Origin: an uncultured Prevotella sp.
GTDB taxonomy: Bacteria; Bacteroidota; Bacteroidia; Bacteroidales; Bacteroidaceae
DNA: 64,000 nt
Direction: 5' to 3'
Assembly: GCA_900314935.1 (NCBI GenBank)
Contig: OMXE01000013.1
Span: forward strand, 1-64,000
This document shows, piece after piece, positions 51,071 through 57,652 of the stretch; positions within the stretch are counted from its first letter, which is position 1, and every line of letters begins with the position of its first letter. The translations under genes and the position numbers were made by a program. A model generated the notes under the pieces. The model did not search any database. It was not told where the DNA came from and saw nothing but the letters and a program-made list of their open reading frames with translations.

Positions 51071-52204
51071 TTGTCTGGCTTAGTCATCAAGAATACCGGT
51101 TCGTGGTACACCGTCCTTTTCGACGATGGTACCACAGCCGATTGTAAAATAAAGGGGAACTTCCGTCTGCGAGGCATACGGAGTACAAACCCTGTAGCCG
51201 TCGGCGACCATGTGGAGGTGGCCGACGGTTTCATCACTGAGATCCACGACCGCAAGAACTACATCATCCGCAAATCACCTAATCTTAGTAAGCAGAGTCA
51301 TATCATCGCCGCCAACGTCGATCAGGCCGTGTTGGTGGTAACCGTTAACTATCCCCAGACCAGTACCACCTTCATCGACCGCTTCCTGGCTTCTGCCGAA
51401 GCCTACCGTGTGCCAGTCATCCTGCTCTTTAACAAGACCGATCTGCTTGATGCCGACGAACGGCACTATCAGGAGCTAATGGTAAATCTTTACGAAACCG
51501 TTGGCTACCAGTGCTTACAGGTTTCTGCACAAACAGGCGAAGGCATCGACCGCCTCCTGCCGCTCCTTGAAGGTAAGGTCACCGTGTTCAGTGGAAACAG
51601 CGGGGTGGGGAAGTCCACCTTGTTAAACACCCTTGTTCCTGGCATCAACCTCCGTACTGCCGAAATCTCTGATGCCCACAACACGGGTATGCACACCACC
51701 ACTTTTTCGGAGATGATTCCGCTTGTAATATCGAGGAAGGAGGAAGGAGGAAGGAGGAAGGATTTCTCGAGGAAGGAGGAAGGACGAAGGACGAAGGAGA
51801 ATACTTCTGAGATACAGGATTCCATGAATAATACAGTATACGATTCAAAGGATTCTGTTCAGGACACAAGTGCTCAGTGCATATCTCCTTCCTCCTTCGT
51901 CCTTCCTCCTTCCTCGGATTCGATTAACCAAGCCCGTATCGAACGGGCTTGGTTAATCGACACCCCCGGCATCAAAGGGTTCGGGACCTTCGACATGGAG
52001 CCCGAGGAGATTTGCGGCTACTTCAAGGAGATCTTCCACTTCTCTAAAGACTGTCGTTTCCGTAACTGCACCCATACCCATGAGCCGGGCTGCGCTGTGC
52101 GCAAAGCACTTGAAGAACACTACATTGCCGAGAGCCGCTACAATAGCTACCTCAGTATGCTCGAGGATAAGGAGGAAGGCAAGTACCGCAGCGACGTAAA
52201 CTAA
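51071..52204 (+). CDS. rsgA: Ribosome small subunit-dependent GTPase A
   Basis: A late 30S assembly GTPase, circularly permuted. 377 residues against about 310. The OB domain starts [19 protein letters not shown]4 is [13 protein letters not shown]1 is [19 protein letters not shown] near 176, G3 is [10 protein letters not shown] near 298, and the zinc knuckle is [14 protein letters not shown]. The start is TTG at 51071; no ATG fits the family's first residues. Between switch I ([11 protein letters not shown]) and G3 lie about 66 foreign residues, encoded by a complete IVS-like element (51731-51917) plus an 18-bp palindrome (51920-51960), all in frame. Confidence 0.95.
   Translation: MSGLVIKNTGSWYTVLFDDGTTADCKIKGNFRLRGIRSTNPVAVGDHVEVADGFITEIHDRKNYIIRKSPNLSKQSHIIAANVDQAVLVVTVNYPQTSTTFIDRFLASAEAYRVPVILLFNKTDLLDADERHYQELMVNLYETVGYQCLQVSAQTGEGIDRLLPLLEGKVTVFSGNSGVGKSTLLNTLVPGINLRTAEISDAHNTGMHTTTFSEMIPLVISRKEEGGRRKDFSRKEEGRRTKENTSEIQDSMNNTVYDSKDSVQDTSAQCISPSSFVLPPSSDSINQARIERAWLIDTPGIKGFGTFDMEPEEICGYFKEIFHFSKDCRFRNCTHTHEPGCAVRKALEEHYIAESRYNSYLSMLEDKEEGKYRSDVN
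51731..51917 (+). mobile_element. ORF-less IVS-like element inside rsgA
   Basis: Outer GGAGGAA array (51731-51760), left arm (51768-51796), core from GAGAATACTTCTGAGATAC (51797-51815) to GCATATCTC (51879-51887), right arm TTCCTCC heptamers (51888-51917). It lies between switch I and G3 and has no stop codon in the rsgA frame. Confidence 0.82.
51920..51960. repeat. Perfect 18-bp inverted repeat in rsgA
   Basis: 51920-51937 and 51943-51960 are exact reverse complements around a 5-base loop. The repeat sits directly after the IVS-like element and encodes [13 protein letters not shown], just before the G3 motif. An mRNA hairpin of this strength inside a coding region is unusual. Confidence 0.85.
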
Positions 52205-52223
52205 TTATAAGCCTTACAGTTTA

Positions 52224-52282
52224 TTCCCACGTTGGGAACATTTTATTCCCACGTTGGGAACTTTTTATTCCCACGTTGGGAA
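52224..52282. repeat. Three TTCCCACGTTGGGAA palindromes at 22-bp spacing
   Basis: Copies at 52224-52238, 52246-52260 and 52268-52282, separated by ATT/CTT-rich 7-base spacers. They start 20 bases after rsgA. The near-palindromic repeat and even spacing (two helical turns) would suit a dimeric DNA-binding protein. Too few and too close for a CRISPR array. Confidence 0.85.
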
Positions 52283-52309
52283 TAAATGGTTTTATGGCAG
52301 TTTTCTTTC

Positions 52310-52530
52310 ACCCCGCCCCCCTTGCCAGGACCCCGCCCCTTAGAGGGGTGGGGAGCCGAGTTAGCCAACGTGCCTGCAGTTTGGGGTGGGGAGCCGAGCT
52401 GGCCAACGTGCCTGCAGTTTGGGGTGGGGAGCCGAACGGGCAACAGGTGGTATCCAACTCCCCTCCCATCGTAGGGGAGGGGTGAGCGCAGCTGGGGTGG
52501 GGTAATGAACAAAGCGCAGCTGGGGTGGGG
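52310..52530. repeat. GC-rich CCCCGCCCC/GGGGTGGGG array with 38-bp direct repeats
   Basis: A 38-bp unit beginning GGGGTGGGGAGCCGAG occurs at 52345-52382 and 52383-52420, with a partial third to about 52440. Two copies of GCGCAGCTGGGGTGGGGT follow (52492 and 52515). The opening CCCCGCCCC and closing CCCCTCCC/GGGGAGGGG belong to the palindrome family of 46320 and 63588. No gene; open frames here are compositional. Confidence 0.8.
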
Positions 52531-52552
52531 TGATAAAATTTACGATTTCCCC

Positions 52553-52890
52553 AAGACCTAACAGTTTCACGGCAAAATTCCCCTACACAAAGATGTTTCA
52601 CGGTTTTTCACACCTAACATAAACCTAACAAAAAGGTAACAAACACCTAACATCAAACCTAACATTTCCCCATCGTTGTTACGTTATTACGTTATCACGA
52701 TATAACGATATCACGACTTCTCGCTACCACGACATTCCCCTCCTTCATGGAGGCCTTCCCGATGTTAGGTTTGATGTTAGGTGTTTGGTTAGGTTTATGT
52801 TAGGTCTTTGGTTAGGTCTTGAGGGTGCCAAAACCGCGTGAAACATATATGTACAGGCACTTTCTTCCGTGAAACTGTTAGGTCTTGGGC
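52553..52890. repeat. Large imperfect inverted repeat (arms about 115 bp)
   Basis: The left arm (52553-52668) and right arm (52767-52890) are reverse complements with small changes. Each has CCTAAC/GTTAGG units, a GTTTCACG motif twice, and CCTAACATAAACCTAAC. The centre (52669-52766) is ACG/ATC-rich with TTACG and TATCACGA repeats. It lies upstream of the PIN toxin-antitoxin pair. No gene within. Confidence 0.75.
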
Positions 52891-52917
52891 AAAAACACAA
52901 AATTCTTCACCATTTTA

Positions 52918-52949
52918 TTTGTTAGTTTCATTTGAAAAGTGTACTTTTG
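52918..52949 (+). promoter_or_regulatory. Promoter of the PIN toxin-antitoxin pair
   Basis: TTTG at 52918-52921 and TACTTTTG at 52942-52949, spacer 20; leader to ATG 52969 about 14 nt. Confidence 0.7.
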
Positions 52950-52968
52950 CAGCAGATAAATATAAGTC

Positions 52969-53193
52969 ATGGGAAAAACTGTTTTTAATCCGGCACAATT
53001 AGAACTGTTAAAGGCCTTGGAAGCTCTTAACAGCGAAGAGGATTTGTTCGCTCTGAAGAAAACATTGTCCGAGTTCTTTGCTCGCCGTGTTGACGAGGAA
53101 ATGAACCGCCTTTGGGAAAGCGGAGAATGGAATGAGGATACCTTGAAAGAACTGGAAACAGCTCATGATCGTACACCTTATCGCCAGCAATGA
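52969..53193 (+). CDS. Small helical protein, probable antitoxin
   Basis: 74 residues, mainly helix and acidic (PAQLELLKALEALNSEEDLFALKKTLSEFFARRVDEEMNRLWE). No DNA-binding motif is obvious. The assignment rests on position: the stop overlaps the start of a PIN-domain gene by four bases, the normal order for an antitoxin. Proteins of this kind (ending ...LETAHDRTPYR) are common partners of Bacteroidetes PIN toxins, as far as I recall. Confidence 0.7.
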   Translation: MGKTVFNPAQLELLKALEALNSEEDLFALKKTLSEFFARRVDEEMNRLWESGEWNEDTLKELETAHDRTPYRQQ

Positions 53194-53651
53194 AACGTCT
53201 TGTTGTATTAGATACCAACTGCTTGATTCAGATGCTCTCGCGAAGAAGTGCAAAGTTCATCGGATGGGATGCTTTCCGCAAAGGGCTTTACAATCTTTGT
53301 GTGAGTAACGAGATCTTAAGTGAGTATCAAGAGATTATAGGAAAGAAAGCTTCTCCTGCTGTTGCACAGAATGTTGTTAGTGAGATCATTCATAGTCCAT
53401 ATACTGTTTTTGTTGATCCTCAGTATCGTTTTCATTTGGTGGAACAAGATGATGATGACAATAAGTTCGTGGATTGTGCTATTGTTTCAGGTGCGGACTA
53501 TATCGTTAGTGATGATGCTCATTTCGATGTTCTTGAGAGCATTCCATTTCCACATGTAGATGTTGTTAAACTCCATGAGTTCTTGGAGGAAATGACTTTC
53601 CTAATCATCAACAAAGGTCCTGGAATGGTTAGCGAAACTCATATCATTTAA
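53190..53651 (+). CDS. PIN domain ribonuclease, putative toxin (COG1569 type)
   Basis: 153 residues. First Asp in VVLDTNCLIQML (residue 8), then the central Glu in LSEYQEI, third acidic group DDDNKFVDCAIVSGADYIVSDD with the paired Asp residues, and DVVKLHEFL near the end. All catalytic acids are present, so it should cut RNA when free of its partner. The four-base overlap with the upstream gene supports a toxin-antitoxin module. Base composition is more AT-rich than in the housekeeping genes. Confidence 0.82.
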   Translation: MKRLVVLDTNCLIQMLSRRSAKFIGWDAFRKGLYNLCVSNEILSEYQEIIGKKASPAVAQNVVSEIIHSPYTVFVDPQYRFHLVEQDDDDNKFVDCAIVSGADYIVSDDAHFDVLESIPFPHVDVVKLHEFLEEMTFLIINKGPGMVSETHII

Positions 53652-53724
53652 GCCATGCCGCTCCCCGCCTTGCCACTATAATTCCTATAGAAATGTTAAA
53701 AATATAAGATTTCGTTATAAAAAG

Positions 53725-53755
53725 TTTGCAGATATCAATTTTGTTGTTATCTTTG
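53725..53755 (+). promoter_or_regulatory. Promoter of the dockerin/cohesin operon
   Basis: TTTG at 53725-53728 and TATCTTTG at 53748-53755, spacer 19. The predicted start near 53761 gives a leader of about 42 nt before ATG 53803. Confidence 0.75.
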
Positions 53756-53802
53756 CACAAAATATGTATGTACACAAGTTAAATCTCAAAAAAACTAAAT
53801 TT

Positions 53803-54636
53803 ATGAACAAGATGATCATGAATAGGCTTACGATGCTGGCTGTGACCCTGATGGCGAGCATGGCCTGCTTTGCACAAGGGAAAGGTGGTAAGCTCGCTAC
53901 AGGGCTTCCGAATCCTGGTTTGACAAAAGGAAAGACGTTCTATTACAAGGGTGTTGAGTATGAACTTACTAGGGATCCAGAGGGTGATGTTGCACTTTAT
54001 TATGTAAAAGCCATTGGCTTTGAGAAGACTTTGTTGGACAATTTTGATTTGATGGACGAAGAACCGCTTAACAACGATTTGACAATCTTTCATTACGAAA
54101 TACCGAAACAAGGTCAAACCGGTATTCCTTTTATTGTTGAAAGTGTTAATGCAAATGCATTCCAAGACGTAGATGCTACTTTAGCAGAAAAGATTAAAAG
54201 ATTGATAATCGAACATAGTGAAGATGCAAGAGTCAATGGTGCGTGTGTTGAATTACCTACCACAGGCTCTACGTTTGCTGGTCTGACAGGTTTGAAGACG
54301 ATAGATTCACGTATTCCAGGTGAAAGCCTGCAAGAAATCTCTGAAGACACATTCGCTGAAAATGTGTATAACAAAGCGACATTAATTGTGCCTGAAGGAT
54401 CACTTAAGGCGTATAATGGCACCGATTTTTGGTCCTATTTTTATAAGGTGACTGATGGAGATCATATAAAAGGAGATGTTGACGGAGATAATAAAGTGAA
54501 TGCGTGGGATTTCCAGTTGATTCTTGAGGCATTCCTCTACAATGACCCGTATGATCCTTTATTTGATTTAGATGGTGACGGAAAAATTACCGCTTTTGAT
54601 GCACAGTTAGTTCTTGATATTTTCAAAGTTTATTAA
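53803..54636 (+). CDS. Secreted protein with C-terminal type I dockerin
   Basis: 277 residues from ATG 53803 (MNKMIMNRL). Signal peptide to about residue 23 (MLAVTLMASMACFAQ). The middle resembles one or two BspA-type leucine-rich units: DSRIPGESLQEISEDTF and LIVPEGSLKAYNGTDFWSYF. The last 60 residues hold two calcium-loop helices, DVDGDNKVNAWDFQLILEAF and DLDGDGKITAFDAQLVLDIF, the duplicated F-hand pattern of a dockerin. Dockerins bind cohesins; the next gene encodes a cohesin-like domain. Codon use is AT-rich. The upstream in-frame start at 53764 is rejected because it lies at the predicted transcription start. Confidence 0.82.
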   Translation: MNKMIMNRLTMLAVTLMASMACFAQGKGGKLATGLPNPGLTKGKTFYYKGVEYELTRDPEGDVALYYVKAIGFEKTLLDNFDLMDEEPLNNDLTIFHYEIPKQGQTGIPFIVESVNANAFQDVDATLAEKIKRLIIEHSEDARVNGACVELPTTGSTFAGLTGLKTIDSRIPGESLQEISEDTFAENVYNKATLIVPEGSLKAYNGTDFWSYFYKVTDGDHIKGDVDGDNKVNAWDFQLILEAFLYNDPYDPLFDLDGDGKITAFDAQLVLDIFKVY

Positions 54637-54660
54637 TTTTATTCTATAATTTAATTAGTT

Positions 54661-55686
54661 ATGAAAGTAAGTGTTAAAAAATTGATGTTTGTTATAGCAT
54701 CGTTGTTTATTAGTAATGCTATATCTGCTCAGTTAAATATTCCTGATGTGAATATTGCTCCTGGTGGAAGTGCAAAAGTTTCTCTTGAATTAAACGATGA
54801 AGCAATCACGACTTATTTGCAGATGACTTTATATGTTGCCGTACCAGAAGGCTTTACTATTGATACAACAAGTGGAGCAGTTACAGAAAGAACTACACAA
54901 CATGGTGCTGACATTGTGTATAATGAAGATACAAACTTGTATAATCTTTCTATAACAAATTCTTCAGGTGTCTATATTTCGGGTACTTCGGGTGCTATCT
55001 ACACATTTACTTTGAAATGTGAAGAGTCTGTTACTAATGGGGAATATGGTATTTCATTGAAAGATGCAACTCTTGTTTACAAAAGTGGGAGCAGGTCAAA
55101 GAAACTCACTCCTGAGGATGCAACCTTCAAAATTACTGTAGGTGCCGCTGCTACTGCTGAGGACATCACTCTCGCAAACGAGTGGAATACCTATTGCAGC
55201 ACCAATGACCTTGATTTCAGTAGCATCGAAAGTGTTGAGGCTTATGTAGTATCAGATGTTACCGCTACATCTGCTAAGCTGGAGGCTGTTACAGTTGTTC
55301 CCGCAGGCGTTGGTTTCCTTATCAAGGGTACTGCTGAGCAGAAGATCAGCGTTCCATTTGCTGAGTCTGCAGGTTCTGTTACTTCTAAGTTGGTTGGTGT
55401 GACAGAGGACACACCGCTTGATGGTGGTAACTATGTACTCTCTGGTGATCAGTTCGTTCTTTGCAATGAAGCTGGGACACTTCCTGCACACAAAGCTTAT
55501 CTGCCAGGTGGTTTAGTAACATCTGGTGCCAAGGCATTTGGCTTCGACTTCGGTGACGCTACTGGTATCAATGAGGCTAAGGCTGCTAAGGCTGACGGTG
55601 CTATCTACAGCATCAGCGGTGTACGCGTTGCACAGCCCCAGAAGGGTGTATATATCATGAACGGCCGTAAGGTGATCGTGAAATAA
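54661..55686 (+). CDS. Secreted cohesin-like protein with type IX sorting tail
   Basis: 341 residues. Signal peptide to about 23 (VIASLFISNAISAQ). Residues about 24-160 have the cohesin beta-sandwich pattern: a PGGSAKVSLEL start, Y.QMTLYVAVPEGF in mid-domain, and SGAIYTFTLKCE and NGEYGISLKDATLVY at the end. Residues 160-341 are a module common on Prevotella surface proteins, ending GAIYSISGVRVAQPQKGVYI and a short basic tail, the likely type IX secretion signal. The gene starts 24 bases after the dockerin gene. Base composition changes at about 55140: AT-rich before, clearly richer in GC after, so the cohesin part and the tail may have different origins. Confidence 0.75.
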   Translation: MKVSVKKLMFVIASLFISNAISAQLNIPDVNIAPGGSAKVSLELNDEAITTYLQMTLYVAVPEGFTIDTTSGAVTERTTQHGADIVYNEDTNLYNLSITNSSGVYISGTSGAIYTFTLKCEESVTNGEYGISLKDATLVYKSGSRSKKLTPEDATFKITVGAAATAEDITLANEWNTYCSTNDLDFSSIESVEAYVVSDVTATSAKLEAVTVVPAGVGFLIKGTAEQKISVPFAESAGSVTSKLVGVTEDTPLDGGNYVLSGDQFVLCNEAGTLPAHKAYLPGGLVTSGAKAFGFDFGDATGINEAKAAKADGAIYSISGVRVAQPQKGVYIMNGRKVIVK

Positions 55687-55725
55687 TGTGAGCTTAACAT
55701 GTCTAACATTAAACAGAACAACATT

Positions 55726-55872
55726 ATGAAAAAAGAATATATAAAGCCGTTCGCTAAGGTTAAGGTAGTAGAGATGGTCGTAATGCAGGAAGCATCACTT
55801 CCTATCAACTCTTCCGCATCAGGGACCTACGGAAATGCTGGTGCAAAGGAATTCAATGATTTCTTCGAGTAA
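55726..55872 (+). CDS. Small peptide gene, 48 residues
   Basis: ATG 55726 to TAA 55872, 39 bases after the cohesin gene and before a terminator. The N-terminal half is basic and hydrophobic (MKKEYIKPFAKVKVVEMVVM). The C-terminal half is small and polar (ASLPINSSASGTYGNAGAKE) and ends in FFE. Bacteroidetes carry many short genes that begin MKK.YIKP and end in Gly/Ser/Asn-rich tails, some thought to be precursor peptides. There is no Cys, and no modification enzyme is nearby. Its function is unknown; the operon position suggests co-expression with the dockerin/cohesin pair. Confidence 0.6.
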   Translation: MKKEYIKPFAKVKVVEMVVMQEASLPINSSASGTYGNAGAKEFNDFFE

Positions 55873-55897
55873 TCAAAGAATACAACCCTATAAACCA

Positions 55898-55935
55898 AAA
55901 GGTGCCGCGACAAACATCGCGGCACCTTTGTTATA
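55898..55935. terminator. Intrinsic terminator after the dockerin/cohesin operon
   Basis: 13-bp perfect stem AAAGGTGCCGCGA/TCGCGGCACCTTT (55898-55910 with 55917-55929), then TTTGTTATAT on plus and TTTTGGTTTAT on minus. It can also end the leftward Rpn gene at 55986. Confidence 0.88.
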
Positions 55936-55985
55936 TATAGACTGCAACGGTTCGTAACGTTCAACACTATACGCGTAGAATCCGC

Positions 55986-57008
55986 CTATAAATTCTCGAT
56001 TACTTCAACGGTCAAGCCAGTCATATCTGAAATCAAGTTGACATCAAAACCCTTTGATCTCATGTTCCGGGCTATTTGCATGGTACCTTCCTTGATACCT
56101 TCCTTGATACCTTCCTTTCGACCTTCCTTTCGACCTTCCTTTCGACCTTCCTTTCGACCTTCCTTGATACCTTCCTTGATACCTTCCTTTCGACCTTCTT
56201 TAAGCCCTTCTTTAAGACCATGCTCTTTACCCTCGGCATGACCGTCGATATACGCAGAAGAGAGCACATCGCGTTCAGCCATGCGATTCTCCATTTCACG
56301 ATAGTAAGCACGACGATCGCGATCGCTGAGGCTGTCTATCCGTAACCTTTCTCGGGCTTCGGGCAGTCCCTGGGCGGTGTAGTGGTCATCTATGTCACCA
56401 GTTTTCAAGAAACTAATCCATTCGTCAAGAGGTGTCTTGGCCGTTTTGTCGAAATCGTTCACTTTCAAAACATAGTACTCAGGGAATATGTCGCCTGCAT
56501 CCTTACCGTGGAACATTTCCATCTGTCGCTTAGAAAGCTGTAGAATGTCGTTTGTATGAAGACCACGGAACTCGGTCTTGCCATGATACACATAGTCGGT
56601 GCCTTGCCCTAATTGGAAATAGACGATGTTTACTGAATACACCTTTTTTATGCGATCGTAGTCTTCTCCGAGCTGAATATACTCTGTGATTACTTTCGAT
56701 GTTCCGTACAGCATGCGGTGGAAATAGCCAAAAGCCCTTTCGTTCTGAACCTCAATGATGATCAGTTTACCAAGGGAGTCCTCACATAGTATATCCACAC
56801 GGTTGTACTTGTCGTTCTCCTCCTGCTGGTTTCCCTCGCTCTCAAGGAACGTCTTGATGTACACGCTCTCACCAAGCAGTACCGAAAGGAATCCTTCCAA
56901 CACGACATAGTTGGCTTTGTCGCGTAACAGCCGTTTCATGGCCCAGTCAAAACGAATGTACTTCATACTCTTCTCCTCCTTTTGCTTTTTTCTTTTAGTA
57001 TTCTCCAT
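55986..57008 (-). CDS. Rpn-family PD-(D/E)XK nuclease (transposase-like)
   Basis: 340 residues of the group annotated PD-(D/E)XK nuclease family transposase (TIGR01784). Catalytic part: DWAMKRLLRDKANYVVLEGFLSVLL at the start, then RVDILCEDS..KLIIIEVQNE near 70-95 with the D...ExQ pattern. The C-terminal part holds about ten copies of KEGR/KEGI (nucleotide unit of 12 bases, 56090-56215), a charged helix whose length can change by slippage. The C-terminus ends GFDVNLISDMTGLTVEVIENL. E. coli RpnA cuts DNA and raises recombination. ATG 57008 is set by the promoter at 57084. Confidence 0.88.
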   Translation of the reverse strand: MENTKRKKQKEEKSMKYIRFDWAMKRLLRDKANYVVLEGFLSVLLGESVYIKTFLESEGNQQEENDKYNRVDILCEDSLGKLIIIEVQNERAFGYFHRMLYGTSKVITEYIQLGEDYDRIKKVYSVNIVYFQLGQGTDYVYHGKTEFRGLHTNDILQLSKRQMEMFHGKDAGDIFPEYYVLKVNDFDKTAKTPLDEWISFLKTGDIDDHYTAQGLPEARERLRIDSLSDRDRRAYYREMENRMAERDVLSSAYIDGHAEGKEHGLKEGLKEGRKEGIKEGIKEGRKEGRKEGRKEGRKEGIKEGIKEGTMQIARNMRSKGFDVNLISDMTGLTVEVIENL

Positions 57009-57083
57009 AATACCATTTTAATAGTTAGACAATGATTGATAAAGGGCTTGGCTTACAATTAAGGCCTTCGCTCTTTTCATTTG

Positions 57084-57115
57084 CAAAGATACACCATATC
57101 TATATAATAACCAAA
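57084..57115 (-). promoter_or_regulatory. Promoter of the Rpn gene
   Basis: On the minus strand TTTG (57115-57112), 20 bases, TATCTTTG (57091-57084); leader to ATG 57008 about 70 nt. Confidence 0.75.
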
Positions 57116-57160
57116 CAATCTCCGCTTTCTTTTTCTTAAAAATGTGTTTGATTTTGCATT

Positions 57161-57233
57161 GGCCAGTTTTCGTTCACCCGTTTGGCCGGATTTCGTTCAC
57201 CCATTTGGCTGAATTTCGTTCACCCATTTGGAC
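57161..57233. repeat. Three tandem 23-bp repeats
   Basis: Units start at 57161, 57184 and 57207, each GGCC or GGCT, then TTTCGTTCACCC and an (A/G)TTT end. On the reverse strand this reads as repeated GGGTGAACGAAA with GGCCAAA. IS21-type elements carry several such repeats at each end, so this may be a solo IS end; I cannot confirm it. No other gene-like sequence lies between 57116 and 57343. Confidence 0.6.
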
Positions 57234-57271
57234 CTTCAATACGAATAATTAGGAAGAAATAATGCAACCGC

Positions 57272-57315
57272 TATTATAACAAAGAGTGCCTGCTTTCATT
57301 CGAAGGCTGGCACTC
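57272..57315 (-). terminator. Terminator of the GlsB gene
   Basis: On the minus strand GAGTGCC (57315-57309) pairs with GGCACTC (57290-57284) around an 18-base loop with further pairing, followed by TTTGTTATAAT. Confidence 0.5.
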
Positions 57316-57343
57316 ATAAGTTGTTCTTGTCGGTGAGCCGACA

Positions 57344-57589
57344 TCATTTCTTGAACAGCGAGGCAATCCAGAGTACTACAACAGCACCAACGACACCTGT
57401 GATAATCTGACCAATCCATTCGCTGCTCATGCTGATGCCTAACAGGTTGAACATCCAACCACCAACGGCACCACCAACCAAACCTAACAACAGGTTCAAT
57501 ACAAGGCCAAAGCCACCACCACGCATGATCTTACCAGCCAAGAAACCGGCGATCAAGCCTACAATAATTGCTCCAATAATTCCGCTCAT
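57344..57589 (-). CDS. GlsB/YeaQ/YmgE family membrane protein
   Basis: 81 residues, three membrane helices rich in glycine: SGIIGAIIVGLIAGFLAGKI, LVLNLLLGLVGGAVGGWMF and IITGVVGAVVVLWIASLF. The family (transglycosylase-associated) is induced by stress; its biochemical role is unknown. ATG 57589 fits the family, and upstream in-frame sequence is repeat and promoter. The promoter lies in palindromic repeat copy 5. Confidence 0.9.
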   Translation of the reverse strand: MSGIIGAIIVGLIAGFLAGKIMRGGGFGLVLNLLLGLVGGAVGGWMFNLLGISMSSEWIGQIITGVVGAVVVLWIASLFKK

Positions 57590-57652
57590 AATAATAAGTT
57601 TATTAGTTAAAAATATAAGTTTATTAGTTTGATATAGTTTGATATCTGATGA

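Noticed and set aside
51071..51073. Sequencing error at the rsgA start
   Set aside because: The TTG start matches the first family residue exactly and lies four bases after frr; non-ATG starts occur in this phylum, so no error need be assumed.
52224..52530. Possible CRISPR array
   Set aside because: The palindromes have 7-base spacers and the 38-bp units are directly joined; spacers of usual length are absent and no cas gene is in the window.
52243..52601. Several overlapping frames of 60-97 residues in 52243-52601
   Set aside because: They arise from GC-rich direct repeats and show only repeated low-complexity peptide.
52560..52890. Several GTTTCACG / CGTGAAAC half-sites that look like half of a parS site
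   Set aside because: They fall inside the arms of a large inverted repeat and none forms the full 16-bp parS palindrome; parB is 25 kb away. Chance or repeat content explains them better.
56038..56345. Open frames on the plus strand across the Rpn gene repeats
   Set aside because: They are the complement of the 12-bp KEGR repeats, which lack stops on both strands; no promoter or family resemblance.
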